Shown here: piece by piece, positions 23,970 to 32,149 of the stretch
How positions within the stretch are numbered: position 1 is the first letter of the stretch
Layout of the letters: each line of letters begins with the position of its first letter
Translations under genes and position numbers: made by a program
Source: Reyranella sp.
GTDB taxonomy: Bacteria; Pseudomonadota; Alphaproteobacteria; Reyranellales; Reyranellaceae
Direction of reading: 5' to 3'
DNA: 33,977 bases
Assembly: GCA_021732285.1 (NCBI GenBank)
Contig: JAKFVH010000294.1
Coordinates: 1 to 33,977 of the forward strand
The notes under the pieces: generated by a model
Databases searched by the model: none
Seen by the model: only the letters and a program-made list of their open reading frames with translations
What the model was told of the DNA's origin: nothing

Positions 23970-25358
23970 ATGTCGGCAAGCAACAAGTTCCTGGTTTTTG
24001 CAGTCGTCTTTCTGGTCGCGGTGATCGGCTATCTCGCCGTCAACCATCTCAGCCGGACGTCGGCACCAGCACCCCAGCCGCCCAGCCCTGCGGCCGCGAC
24101 ACCCGCCCCTGTCGCGCCGGCCGCGGCTCCAACGACCGATACTGCCGCCGACGAGGCGGCGACCAAGCAGGCCTTTGCCGACTGCGTCTCGGGCCTTTTC
24201 CCGACCCAGGCCGACGCCGAGAGCCGCGCCGCCGCCTGCTCCAAGGCGCTGCAGAGCCGCCAGCTCAGGCCCGAGGAGATCGCCTTGGCGCGATTGACGC
24301 GCGGCATCGCGCGTACGGCGCTCGGCGACAAGGCGCTGGCCGGCGAGGACTACATCGACGCCGTCCAGCGCTACGACCGGCTGATCGATCCCAGCAACCC
24401 CAATTCGCTGGCGCTCTTCCGACGCGCCGTGGCGCTCGACGCCAGCGGCCAGACCGACAAGGCGCTGGATGACTACAGCGCGGCGATCAAGGCCGATCCC
24501 AAGTCGTCGCTCGCCTTCCTCGGCCGCGGCGTGCTGCTGGCGGTGCGCAAGCGCGCCTACGACCGCGCCATAGAAGACTTCGACAAGGTGCTGGTGATCG
24601 AGCCTGACAATGTCGAGGCGCTGCTGAGCCGCGGCGACGCGTTCGCCCAGCTCGGCGACCTCGGCCGCGCCATGGCCGACCTCAACCGCGCGGTGGCGCT
24701 GGCGCCCGACAAGCCGACCGTACTGGTGACGCGCGGCCAGGTCGAAAGCCGGCGCGGCAACGTCGCCGGCGCGGCGCGCGACTACGAGGCGGCGCTGAAG
24801 CTCGATCCGCGCTACGCCGACGCCATGATCAACCTCGCCGCCGTCCGCTCGATGCAGGGCCAGTCCGGCGCCGCCATCGAACTGCTCGACCAGGCGATCG
24901 CGATCGACCGCCGCAATCCGCTCGCCTTCTACAATCGCGGCTATGCCGAATTTGCCCAGAAGCAGTACGACAAGGCGATCGCCGACTACAGCTCGGCCAT
25001 CGAGATCGAGCCGCGCTTGGGGCTCGCCTACAACAACCGCGCCCTGAGCCGCGCCATCGCCGGCAGGGACCTGGTGGCGGCCCTTGCCGACAGCGACCAG
25101 GCGCTGAAGCTCCTGCCGCTCAATCTAGAAGTCCGCGACACGCGCGGGTTCATCTATCTGAAGCTCGGCGATCCGGCGTTGGCGCTGAACGAGTACAACG
25201 CCGCGATGACGATCGATCCCAACCGTGCCCTGTCGCTCTACGGTCGCGGGCTGGCCAGGATCAGGATGGGCGATGCCGCCGGCAAGGGCGACCAGGAAGC
25301 GGCGCTCACCATCAACCCCGAAGTCGCCAACGACTTCGCGATCTACGGGCTGAAGTAG
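23970..25358 (+). CDS. membrane-anchored tetratricopeptide repeat protein
   Basis: 462 residues from ATG 23970 (GGGGAG upstream, with an adjacent GTG at 23967). One N-terminal membrane helix (NKFLVFAVVFLVAVIGYLAV) is followed by a Pro/Ala linker to about residue 55, then a Cys-containing helical region. From about 120 onward there are many TPR units, for example NPLAFYNRGYAEFAQKQYDKAIADYSSAIEIEP, each with the W/L-G-Y-A-x8-A-x4-P spacing. TPR arrays mediate protein contacts, and here the scaffold faces the periplasm. Its stop is 4 nt from that of a convergent small gene. No partner is identifiable. Confidence 0.9.
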   Translation: MSASNKFLVFAVVFLVAVIGYLAVNHLSRTSAPAPQPPSPAAATPAPVAPAAAPTTDTAADEAATKQAFADCVSGLFPTQADAESRAAACSKALQSRQLRPEEIALARLTRGIARTALGDKALAGEDYIDAVQRYDRLIDPSNPNSLALFRRAVALDASGQTDKALDDYSAAIKADPKSSLAFLGRGVLLAVRKRAYDRAIEDFDKVLVIEPDNVEALLSRGDAFAQLGDLGRAMADLNRAVALAPDKPTVLVTRGQVESRRGNVAGAARDYEAALKLDPRYADAMINLAAVRSMQGQSGAAIELLDQAIAIDRRNPLAFYNRGYAEFAQKQYDKAIADYSSAIEIEPRLGLAYNNRALSRAIAGRDLVAALADSDQALKLLPLNLEVRDTRGFIYLKLGDPALALNEYNAAMTIDPNRALSLYGRGLARIRMGDAAGKGDQEAALTINPEVANDFAIYGLK

Positions 25359-25362
25359 CGAT

Positions 25363-25644
25363 TCAGCCAAGCGCCTGGCGCCAGGCGCGGCCGGCCGAAG
25401 CGTCGGCGTCGCGGTCGTAGCGGATGACGGCGTGGCGGTCGGGCTGGCGCGCGCGCAGCTCCAGGATCTGGGACCAGGTCTTGCCGGCCAAGGCGTAGAT
25501 CGCCTCGAGCTGCCGGCGCGCCGCGGTATCGGTCGGATTGAGCCGCAACTCGTCCTCGGCATCGTCGGCGGCGTCGCCCATGCGATCGAGCTCGCGCTCG
25601 AAGAACGCCAAGCGCCGTGCGATCACCGATCCATCGTCGTCCAT
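25363..25644 (-). CDS. small hypothetical protein, 93 residues
   Basis: AGGGGGT precedes ATG 25644 at a good distance. The product is charged and helical (ARRLAFFERELDRMGDAADDAEDELRLNPTDTAARRQLEAIYALAGKTWSQILELRARQ), has no signal or membrane segment, and is probably cytoplasmic. The LNPTDTAARRQLEAIYALAGK stretch faintly resembles a single TPR-like hairpin. No family is recognised. It is convergent with the TPR protein. Confidence 0.6.
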   Translation of the reverse strand: MDDDGSVIARRLAFFERELDRMGDAADDAEDELRLNPTDTAARRQLEAIYALAGKTWSQILELRARQPDRHAVIRYDRDADASAGRAWRQALG

Positions 25645-25676
25645 GCCAACCCCCTGGCGCAGGCTCTAGAGTCACT

Positions 25677-25715
25677 GCGACTGCTTTGCAAGGGAGTTGC
25701 GAGGGTAGCAGTCGC
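25677..25715. repeat. inverted repeat upstream of the secreted Cys-rich gene
   Basis: GCGACTGCT (25677-25685) and AGCAGTCGC (25707-25715) form a perfect 9-bp dyad with a 21-nt spacer, extendable by 2 of 3 bases outward. It lies in the 144-bp divergent gap between two genes and could be a regulator site or a weak hairpin. A TTGACG at 25734 might be a -35 box, but no good -10 follows. Confidence 0.4.
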
Positions 25716-25788
25716 TGTGAAGCGGGGCTTTCGTTGACGCAACAGAAACGTCATGTGATCCTTCATCTGCTTCATTGGGGATTGAGGC

Positions 25789-27489
25789 ATGATGAGAGCA
25801 GTGCTTTGGGGAGCGCTTGCGTTCAGTGCGATTGCCAGCGCGATGTCGGTCGGCGAAGCGAAAGCCGACCAGCAAAGCTGCGCCCAGTTTCGTAGCGACA
25901 TCATCCGCATGGAAACCGAATCGGTGAGGCCGCCGGGCTGGTTCGCCTTGGACCTTCATCTGCGGGCGCTTTACCAGCAGGACTGCATCGCCAATCCAAC
26001 ACGCAAGCCGCCGACGGAATACTGGTACGCGATCGACGGCAAGCCGACCGGCGTACCGACGACGGAAAATCGACCGGACGGCGCCGACTATGCCACCACG
26101 CCAGAGATCAACGAGCGCTGCCTCGCCGCCGCCACGGAACCCTCCCTGTGCGTCATGATCGAGAACCTCCGGGCGGCCTGCGCCAACCCGGTCGACACCC
26201 AGGAGCGCAACCAGTGCAGGTTCATCCTGGGCGAGAACCAGAAGCCCTCCCTGCCGCCGCCCGGCGAGGCATTGCCGGGTATCGGCGTCGCCCTCGACGG
26301 GGGACCTTTCGAACTCGGTGCCGACTGCAGCGCCCTGCTGGGCCGCCTTTCGGGTGATCCCCTGCTCGACGGTGTCAGCTCCCTCGAGCGCGGCCGCTGG
26401 CAGCAGATTCTGCAAAAGCAATGTCCGAAATTCCTCGATGCCTTGAAGCGCCGCACCGGCCTCGATCCCGACAAGGATCCGGGGAAGTTCTGGCCGGCGG
26501 TCGGTGAGCTCGCCTTCAACGGCTTCGCCCCGCCCGGCACGCCATCGAAGACGCCCGCCAGCGTCAACGCCGATCCCGGCTGGCAAAGGATGTGCAACGA
26601 CGCGGCCAAGCATCAGCAGACTTGCCTCCAGCGGCTGAACAACATGCGGAGCCTGGACTCGCCGCGGGTCCCCAGCACCTATGGGCAAGGATCGCCCGAT
26701 GCGGGCCAGTTGCCGGATCCGCTGGTGACGTCCAATCCCGCGGACCGCGACAGGACGAGCCAGACGGGCGCCTTTGCGCAATGCAGCGCGCTCTACGGCC
26801 AGGTCCTGAACATGTGCAAGGCCACCGAGAACGTGGCCAAGAAGACCGCGGCCCGGCTGCCACCACCGGCGCCCCCCAAGCCCGCACCCCCTCCTGCAGC
26901 TGCCAAGGCTGCTGTGCCGTCCGGCGGCGATTCACGGCCGCCTCCGCAACAGCAGGCGGCGCCCGGCCCGGATTGCCAGCGGCTCGTGTCGAACTATGTC
27001 GGCGCCGCGCAGGCCAATGACGGCCAGCGCGCGCTCGCGGGCTACAATGCGTTGAAGGCGGCGGGCGGCTGCGGCGTGCTGAACAAGGTCGACAAGGGGG
27101 CGCCCGTCGCGCAAGCGCCGGCCGCCCCTCCGCCTGCCTTCCCGACGCGGGGCGGCACGCCGAACACCGACGCCTACGTCCAGCCGTGCAATGCCGACCA
27201 GGCGGGCTGCGCCCAGGCAATGCGCCAGCTCGAACAGGGCACCTCGCCGCAAGCCCAGGCGGCTCTGGTCATGCATGCGATCTCGACCGGTCTCGAGCTT
27301 GGCGCGGCGCTGGCCGGTGGATTGTCGGCCGCGGTGCCGCAAGGCGGCGGCCGTGGCCAGTACAATACGCCTGGCAACAACACCGACATGAGAAGCCTGG
27401 CGGCGCCGCCGATTCGCGGCGGCGTTGGCCAGGGCTCCGGTGCGACGCCGCAGCGCAACAGTCCAAGCGACATTACCGGCACGAAGTAA
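25789..27489 (+). CDS. secreted cysteine-containing protein, unknown function
   Basis: 566 residues with a signal peptide (VLWGALAFSAIASAMSVGEAKA). A first domain to about residue 175 holds regularly spaced cysteines (SCAQF, DCIANP, ERCLAAA, LCVMI, AACANP, QCRFI). A second helical region follows to about 280, then two Cys pairs (RMCNDAAKHQQTCLQ, QCSALYGQVLNMCK). A Pro/Ala/Gln linker leads to another Cys-bearing helical unit (DCQRLVSNYVGAAQANDGQRALAGYNALKAAGGC), and the tail is Gly/Asn-rich. Paired cysteines imply disulphides in the periplasm or outside. No known family is recognised. A lipoprotein gene follows 20 nt later, so the two products probably act together at the envelope. Confidence 0.75.
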   Translation: MMRAVLWGALAFSAIASAMSVGEAKADQQSCAQFRSDIIRMETESVRPPGWFALDLHLRALYQQDCIANPTRKPPTEYWYAIDGKPTGVPTTENRPDGADYATTPEINERCLAAATEPSLCVMIENLRAACANPVDTQERNQCRFILGENQKPSLPPPGEALPGIGVALDGGPFELGADCSALLGRLSGDPLLDGVSSLERGRWQQILQKQCPKFLDALKRRTGLDPDKDPGKFWPAVGELAFNGFAPPGTPSKTPASVNADPGWQRMCNDAAKHQQTCLQRLNNMRSLDSPRVPSTYGQGSPDAGQLPDPLVTSNPADRDRTSQTGAFAQCSALYGQVLNMCKATENVAKKTAARLPPPAPPKPAPPPAAAKAAVPSGGDSRPPPQQQAAPGPDCQRLVSNYVGAAQANDGQRALAGYNALKAAGGCGVLNKVDKGAPVAQAPAAPPPAFPTRGGTPNTDAYVQPCNADQAGCAQAMRQLEQGTSPQAQAALVMHAISTGLELGAALAGGLSAAVPQGGGRGQYNTPGNNTDMRSLAAPPIRGGVGQGSGATPQRNSPSDITGTK

Positions 27490-27509
27490 GTTCACGTGGG
27501 GGAGACACG

Positions 27510-28124
27510 ATGATCCGCAAACTGCTGGCCCTGTCCGGCCTGCTGGTGACGCTCGATGCCTGCACGGGCCCGCCGCCGCCCAAGATGGTCGACGCCTTCA
27601 CCGATCTCTACACCGCCAGCAGCTCGGCCTCGGTGCCGGCCAACGCGCCGGTGACGGCGACGCCGCCGGTCGGCCTGATCTTCAGCGAGAACGTCGAGGC
27701 CCATATCGGCGCGGTGAAGGATGCCAACGAGTACTGGGGCAAGGTCGTGCCCGCCTCGCTCACCAACACAGTGGTAATGGCGGACACCAACCCACTTTAT
27801 TTCTCCGGCAAGATTCTCGAACTGCTGAAGCGGAATTTCCCGAGCGCCACCCCGGTCCATGACTTCAACGAAGCCGTGCAGAAGGGCATGCGCTCGGTGA
27901 TCCTGGTCGACCTGCGCATGAAATACGCCCAACCCTATGGCGACCGCACCTCGGTGATGGACATCGACCTCTATTTCTTCAACTCGGCGATGAAGCCGGT
28001 ATCGAAGCTGAACGGCCGTGCGCAGTTCACGCTGGGCTATCCGGCAATGCATGCCGGCATGCAGCAGATGACCAATGAGGCGATTGCCCAGCTGGACCAG
28101 AAGATTGCCGCAACGGTGCGCTGA
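27510..28124 (+). CDS. lipoprotein, unknown function, partner of the preceding secreted protein
   Basis: 204 residues from ATG 27510 (GGGGGAG upstream). The signal MIRKLLALSGLLVTLDAC ends in a lipobox LDAC (Cys18), followed by GPPPPKMVDAF. The mature domain contains VGLIFSENVEAHIG, FSGKILELLKRNFPSATPV, GMRSVILVDLRMKY and MDIDLYFFNSAMKPVSKLNGRAQFTLGYP. That alternating pattern suggests a mixed alpha/beta fold. It is probably anchored in the inner or outer membrane facing the periplasm. The frame upstream is antisense noise within the previous gene. No family is recognised. Confidence 0.75.
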   Translation: MIRKLLALSGLLVTLDACTGPPPPKMVDAFTDLYTASSSASVPANAPVTATPPVGLIFSENVEAHIGAVKDANEYWGKVVPASLTNTVVMADTNPLYFSGKILELLKRNFPSATPVHDFNEAVQKGMRSVILVDLRMKYAQPYGDRTSVMDIDLYFFNSAMKPVSKLNGRAQFTLGYPAMHAGMQQMTNEAIAQLDQKIAATVR

Positions 28125-28177
28125 CGTCAGAGTTCCGCGGCGATCGTCTCCATTTTGAACCCTATTACGGCTGACGG

Positions 28178-28221
28178 GCGTCCTCCGCGTCCCGTAGACT
28201 GGAGGCAAGGCCGGAGGACGC
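28178..28221 (+). promoter_or_regulatory. hairpin that can hide the ribosome-binding site of the SpoIIAA-like gene
   Basis: GCGTCCTCCG (28178-28187) is an exact reverse complement of CGGAGGACGC (28212-28221). The latter contains the ribosome site GGAGGA and ends directly before the ATG at 28223. The 24-nt loop holds another GGAGG. Pairing would block translation initiation, which suggests temperature- or factor-controlled translation. Confidence 0.45.
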
Positions 28222-28222
28222 G

Positions 28223-28651
28223 ATGCCGCTGCACATGGATATCGTACCGATCCAGCGTCTGGTCGTGATCGTCGCCCATGGCGAGGTCACGTCCGACGAT
28301 CTCGCCAACAACGTGAAAGAGCTGATCGCGGCCAACGTCGCGCACTTCGCCAAGATCATCGACGTCTCGACGTCGCACTGGGTGCTGACACAGGAACAGA
28401 TCGACGCGATCGCCGAAACGCTGCGCGGCGATCCCCACAGCGACATGCGCGGCCCCGTCGCTTTCATCGTCAGACCCGAGGACGAGGGCTTCGCCCACGC
28501 CTTTGCCGGAATCACCGAGGGCGATCGGCCGGTCAGGCTGTTCCACAGCCTGCACCAGGCACGGCGCTGGCTCGAGGAGCTCCGCCTGGCCGCCGAGCAT
28601 GCGCCCGCTGGGTCGAAGGCAGGGCATTCGACGCGCAGGAGTGTTCCCTAG
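28223..28651 (+). CDS. SpoIIAA/STAS-like single-domain protein
   Basis: 142 residues. The layout follows small SpoIIAA-like proteins of alphaproteobacteria: a strand QRLVVIVAHGEVTSDDLANNVKELI, a central KIIDVSTSHWVLTQEQIDAIAETLR with the DVS motif where STAS proteins carry their phosphorylatable serine, then GPVAFIVRPEDEGFAHAFA and RPVRLFHSLHQARRWLEEL. It is cytoplasmic and probably a protein-interaction switch or a small metabolite-binding unit. The assignment rests on the pattern and is moderate. It is convergent with the hybrid kinase across a strong hairpin. Confidence 0.6.
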   Translation: MPLHMDIVPIQRLVVIVAHGEVTSDDLANNVKELIAANVAHFAKIIDVSTSHWVLTQEQIDAIAETLRGDPHSDMRGPVAFIVRPEDEGFAHAFAGITEGDRPVRLFHSLHQARRWLEELRLAAEHAPAGSKAGHSTRRSVP

Positions 28652-28660
28652 ATTCAGATT

Positions 28661-28729
28661 CTTCCGGACTGCGCGCGTCCCCGCGCGCCTTATGATCATG
28701 AGCGCGCGGGGACGCGCGCGGTCCGGAAG
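28661..28729. terminator. long palindrome between convergent genes, likely bidirectional terminator
   Basis: 28-nt arms (28661-28688 and 28702-28729) with one mismatch surround a 13-nt loop containing ATGATCAT. It lies 9 nt after one stop (28651) and 3 nt before the other (28733). The arms are built from GCGCGCGTCCCCGCGCGC, unlike copies A and B, so it is a different repeat family with similar placement. Confidence 0.7.
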
Positions 28730-28732
28730 ACC

Positions 28733-31102
28733 TCAGCTCGACGCCCGGGCGATCGCCTGGGCGAGCTGCTCCATGCGGAACGGCTTGCGCAGCACCGGAA
28801 ACTGCGCGGGCGCGGCGCTGGCCGAGGCGGCGTAGCCGCTCACCAGCACGATCGGCAGCGCGGGACGGCGATGGCGCAGCTCCTCGGCGAGCTCGATGCC
28901 GTTCATGCCGCCGGGCATGACGATGTCGCTGACGATGAGATCGAACTCCTCCGCCTCGAACATGACCAGCGCCTGGCGCGCATCGGCCGCCAGCCGCACC
29001 GTGTAGCCGATCTCCTCGAGCATCGCCTGGCTGACATCGGCCACGTCGGCGTTGTCCTCGACGAGCAGCACCTTGCCGGCGGCCGTGTCGGGCGAGGCCT
29101 CATCGCCGTGGGCGTTGGGCCGCGCATCGGCCGAGCGCGGCAGGTAGAGCGTGACGACCGTGCCGCGTTCCGGTGCGCTGTCGATCGTGACGGTGCCGCC
29201 CGACTGATGGCTGAAGCCGTGGACCTGCGACAGGCCGAGCCCCGTGCCTTTGCCCACCGCCTTGGTCGTGAAGAAAGGATCGAACACGCGCGACAGGACG
29301 TCCGGCGTCATGCCCTGTCCGCTGTCGCGCACCGCGATCACCACGAAGGCACCGCCGAGGCCATCCGGCGCGCGCCCGGCCTCGAGCCGCCTGTTCTCTG
29401 CGGAGATCGTCACGACGCCGTCCTGCCGGATGGCGTCGCGGGCGTTCAGCACGATGTTGAGCAGCGCCAGCTCGAACTCGCTGCTGTCGACACGGACCAT
29501 CCCGAGATCGCGCGCCAGGGCGAACTCCAGGCGCACCTGCGGGCCGACCGTGCTGCGCAGGATCGGTTCCAGCTCGCGGATGGTAGCGGCCACGTCGATC
29601 ACTTCCGGATTGAGCGGCTGGCGGCGCGAGAAGCTGAGCAGCTGGCGCGTCAGCGCGGCGCCGCGGCGGCTTGCCGATTCGATGGCGAGCGCGGCCTGGC
29701 TCGCCCTGAGGTCGGCGCCGACCGCCTCCTTGAGCCGCGGGATGTAGCCGCTCACGATCATCAGGAGGTTGTTGAAATCGTGCGCCACGCCGCCGGTGAG
29801 CTGGCCCAGCGCCTCCATCTTGTGGCGATGCGCGGCATCGGCCTCGGCCTTGCGCAGCGCCTCCTCGGCCTGCTTCTCCGCCGTGACGTCGCGGCCGGCG
29901 ACGTAGATCAGCCCCTGGTCGGTCATCATCGCCCAGGAGATCCAGTGCCAGCTGCCGTTCTTGTGGCGGAAGCGGTTCTGGAAGCGCACCGTCGGCGCGC
30001 CTTCGGCCAGGCGCCGGCGTGCCTGCAGCGAGTGCGCCGCGTCGTCGGGGTGGCGCAAGCCGTCGATGGGCGTGCCCTTCACCTCGGCCTCGTTCCAGCC
30101 GAGAACCTTCTCCCAGGCAGGATTGACGCTGACGAAGTGACCATCGAAAGTCGCGACGCCGAAAAGGTCTTCCGACACGCTCCAGATGCGGTCGCGCTCG
30201 CGCGTGCGCTCTTCGAGGTCGTCGGCGGCCCGGACGAGCGCGCCCTCCTGGCGGACGAACCGGCTGAGGAAGTAGAGCAGCAGCACGCCGCTCGAGATGA
30301 GCCAGCTCAACCGGCAGGCGTACCAGCCGACCGTGTAGCGGCTGCCGCCGAAGATCGAGAGAACGTTGCCGATGGCGATGGCCGCGAGTGCAAGGCTAAG
30401 CCACAGAAACAGGTCGCGGGGCGGCCGCAAGACGAGAAGAATCAGAGCAACGCCGCCGGCCAGCAGGATCGTCGCCGTGCCGTTGAGGATGGCGTTCAGC
30501 GACGTCCACGCCCCGCCGGTCGCCATGTGCGGCAGCTGATCGCCGAGCGTCGTTGCCACGCCGACGATCAGCAACGCCGCGAACACAACGAGCATCGGCA
30601 CGACGGTGGCCAGCAGGCGTGCCTTGAGATCGGGCGCGCGCCGGCTCCCGTACAACGCCTCGACCAGCACAGCAGCGAAGGTGAGCAGGGCAAAGCCGAC
30701 GATCCAGCAGTTGTAGACCCAGTCGACGGACTGCGGCGTGCCCATCAGCGGACGGGCCGAAGCGACGGCGCCGGGATAGGCCACCAGGTACCCCAGGCTC
30801 ATGAGGGCGGAAAAGAGATAGGCCGCGGCCAACAGCAGGACCGAGCGCCGGGGTTGGCGACGGTAGACGACCATCAGAAGGAAGCAGGTCAGGCCCTCGG
30901 TGACGAACACCCCGCCGGCAAACAGCGCATTGAAGCCTGGCAGCTCGGGGCCCGCGGCGCCGGCAAACGGCAACAATACCGCCCCGATCGCCAAACAGGC
31001 GCCGATGACAGCGGCCGTTGTTGCGAATCCTGCGGGGACAGCCGGAGAAGCCGCACGGGCCGCAACGGAGGCCTGCGGGAATCTGTCCTCGACGTCCGCC
31101 AT
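28733..31102 (-). CDS. hybrid sensor histidine kinase/response regulator with membrane sensor and PAS
   Basis: 789 residues from ATG 31102 (GAGGGGGAG upstream). Order: about seven or eight membrane helices to residue 285, resembling the MASE4 sensor (LLLAAAYLFSALMSLGYLVAYPGAVASARPLMGTPQSVDWVYNCWIVGF). Next comes a PAS at about 310-410, then HisKA with GGVAHDFNN (phospho-His441). The ATPase domain has N-box NIVLNARDA, DSGQGM and GKGTGLGLS. The C-terminal receiver has phospho-acceptor Asp726 (LIVSDIVMPG). The HDFNN box places it in the HWE-unrelated, NtrB-like group of hybrid kinases. A partner may be the single-domain response regulator at 31710, encoded two genes upstream on the same strand. 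The stimulus is unknown. Confidence 0.93.
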   Translation of the reverse strand: MADVEDRFPQASVAARAASPAVPAGFATTAAVIGACLAIGAVLLPFAGAAGPELPGFNALFAGGVFVTEGLTCFLLMVVYRRQPRRSVLLLAAAYLFSALMSLGYLVAYPGAVASARPLMGTPQSVDWVYNCWIVGFALLTFAAVLVEALYGSRRAPDLKARLLATVVPMLVVFAALLIVGVATTLGDQLPHMATGGAWTSLNAILNGTATILLAGGVALILLVLRPPRDLFLWLSLALAAIAIGNVLSIFGGSRYTVGWYACRLSWLISSGVLLLYFLSRFVRQEGALVRAADDLEERTRERDRIWSVSEDLFGVATFDGHFVSVNPAWEKVLGWNEAEVKGTPIDGLRHPDDAAHSLQARRRLAEGAPTVRFQNRFRHKNGSWHWISWAMMTDQGLIYVAGRDVTAEKQAEEALRKAEADAAHRHKMEALGQLTGGVAHDFNNLLMIVSGYIPRLKEAVGADLRASQAALAIESASRRGAALTRQLLSFSRRQPLNPEVIDVAATIRELEPILRSTVGPQVRLEFALARDLGMVRVDSSEFELALLNIVLNARDAIRQDGVVTISAENRRLEAGRAPDGLGGAFVVIAVRDSGQGMTPDVLSRVFDPFFTTKAVGKGTGLGLSQVHGFSHQSGGTVTIDSAPERGTVVTLYLPRSADARPNAHGDEASPDTAAGKVLLVEDNADVADVSQAMLEEIGYTVRLAADARQALVMFEAEEFDLIVSDIVMPGGMNGIELAEELRHRRPALPIVLVSGYAASASAAPAQFPVLRKPFRMEQLAQAIARASS

Positions 31103-31224
31103 GCTCCCCCTCAGCGGCAATCCTAGCACGATCTGACAGGCTCGCCTCAACTCGTGCCTTCGGCAGAAAGGAGGGCAAAACGGTGGACACCGGTACGTCT
31201 AAAGTTTCGTCAGAGTTTTGACTA

Positions 31225-31584
31225 TTACCTGCCGCCCCGTGGAGCCAGTAAACCAGCCAAGGCTACCTCCTTGTCCGCGCTTAGCCTGAACGACCGATGG
31301 GTCGACCAACCGCTGGGTGCTGTCGCGGTTTGTGCCGTCGTCAGCCGCGCCAAAAAATCGGCATCCTTCTTGTCCGCGAAGCCGCAGTAAAGCGCCACGG
31401 TGTCCTGATCGCGTACGATGGCCGTAGCGAAGGGCATGTTCGGTGTCTGTTGCTCGATCAGCTGGTTGAGCATGCTGCGCAGGCGCCGCAAGTGCGTGGC
31501 TGTTCGTGGCGGTCTCAGCACCGCCGAAACCAGATGCGCCTGCTGATGCTGTTGCAGGAAATCAATCCACGCTTGTCGCGGCAT
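31225..31584 (-). CDS. small hypothetical protein between kinase and response regulator genes
   Basis: 119 residues from ATG 31584, preferred because GGGGGCGAC precedes it (the frame runs up to 31644). The product reads PRQAWIDFLQQHQQAHLVSAVLRPPRTATHLRRLRSML, then MPFATAIVRDQDTVALYCGFADKKDADFLARLT, with a basic C-terminus. There is no signal peptide or membrane helix. No family is recognised. Its location within a string of regulatory genes on one strand suggests a regulatory or stress role, but there is no motif to support one. Confidence 0.5.
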   Translation of the reverse strand: MPRQAWIDFLQQHQQAHLVSAVLRPPRTATHLRRLRSMLNQLIEQQTPNMPFATAIVRDQDTVALYCGFADKKDADFLARLTTAQTATAPSGWSTHRSFRLSADKEVALAGLLAPRGGR

Positions 31585-31709
31585 GTCGCCCCCGATGACC
31601 CGCGCTAACGTTCGTCTGCATTCGACGTTGCCACGCTCGACCAAGCCCGTTCGTTCGACGATGGCGGGCGCCGGAGTAACGCGGGATGCGACTCGCTTCT
31701 AGGCGCAGC

Positions 31710-32117
31710 TCACAAGCGACCGCCGGAGAACGACGAAGAGCGCTCGTTCGGCGTCCCGGCGTTCAGCCCCTCGATCGCTTCCAGCAGAACCGGCACCGAT
31801 ATGGGCTTGCCGATGAAGGGAGCCCTTCTCAATCCGCTCGGCAGGTTTACCTTGTCGTAACCGCTCACCACCACAAAGGGAATCCGGCGTTCCTCGAGGC
31901 ACCCGGCCAAGTCCGCACCAGAGCCGCCAACGAGCTTGGCATCGAGGATGACCAGATCGATGTTCCGGGACTCGATCTCCTTCAGCGCGTCGGCAACCGA
32001 CGTCACGGGGCCGATGGAGGTGCCCCCGGCACCTGCGATCTCCTTGATGAGCATCAAGCCAATGAGGAATTCGTCTTCGACGACTAGGACGGATTTGCCG
32101 CTGAGCCACGGGGTCAT
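31710..32117 (-). CDS. single-domain response regulator (receiver only)
   Basis: 135 residues from ATG 32117, chosen for the AAGGAGG site upstream. An alternative ATG at 32153 overlaps the stop of the anti-sigma-like gene as ATGA and would add 12 residues. Receiver landmarks: SVLVVEDE (acidic pair near 14-16), LVILDAKL with phospho-Asp59, FVVVSGYD with the conserved Ser, and FIGKPI with the Lys. No output domain is present, as in DivK/CpdR-like proteins of alphaproteobacteria. It follows the two anti-sigma genes closely and is probably co-transcribed. It could take phosphate from the hybrid kinase at 28733. Confidence 0.9.
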   Translation of the reverse strand: MTPWLSGKSVLVVEDEFLIGLMLIKEIAGAGGTSIGPVTSVADALKEIESRNIDLVILDAKLVGGSGADLAGCLEERRIPFVVVSGYDKVNLPSGLRRAPFIGKPISVPVLLEAIEGLNAGTPNERSSSFSGGRL

Positions 32118-32149
32118 TGACCGTCCTCCTTGGGCAGGTGCGTCTACGG

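Noticed and set aside
28871-31126. 751-codon open frame antisense to the hybrid kinase
   Set aside because: No domain or start signal is visible, and the opposite strand has an intact kinase with all motifs.
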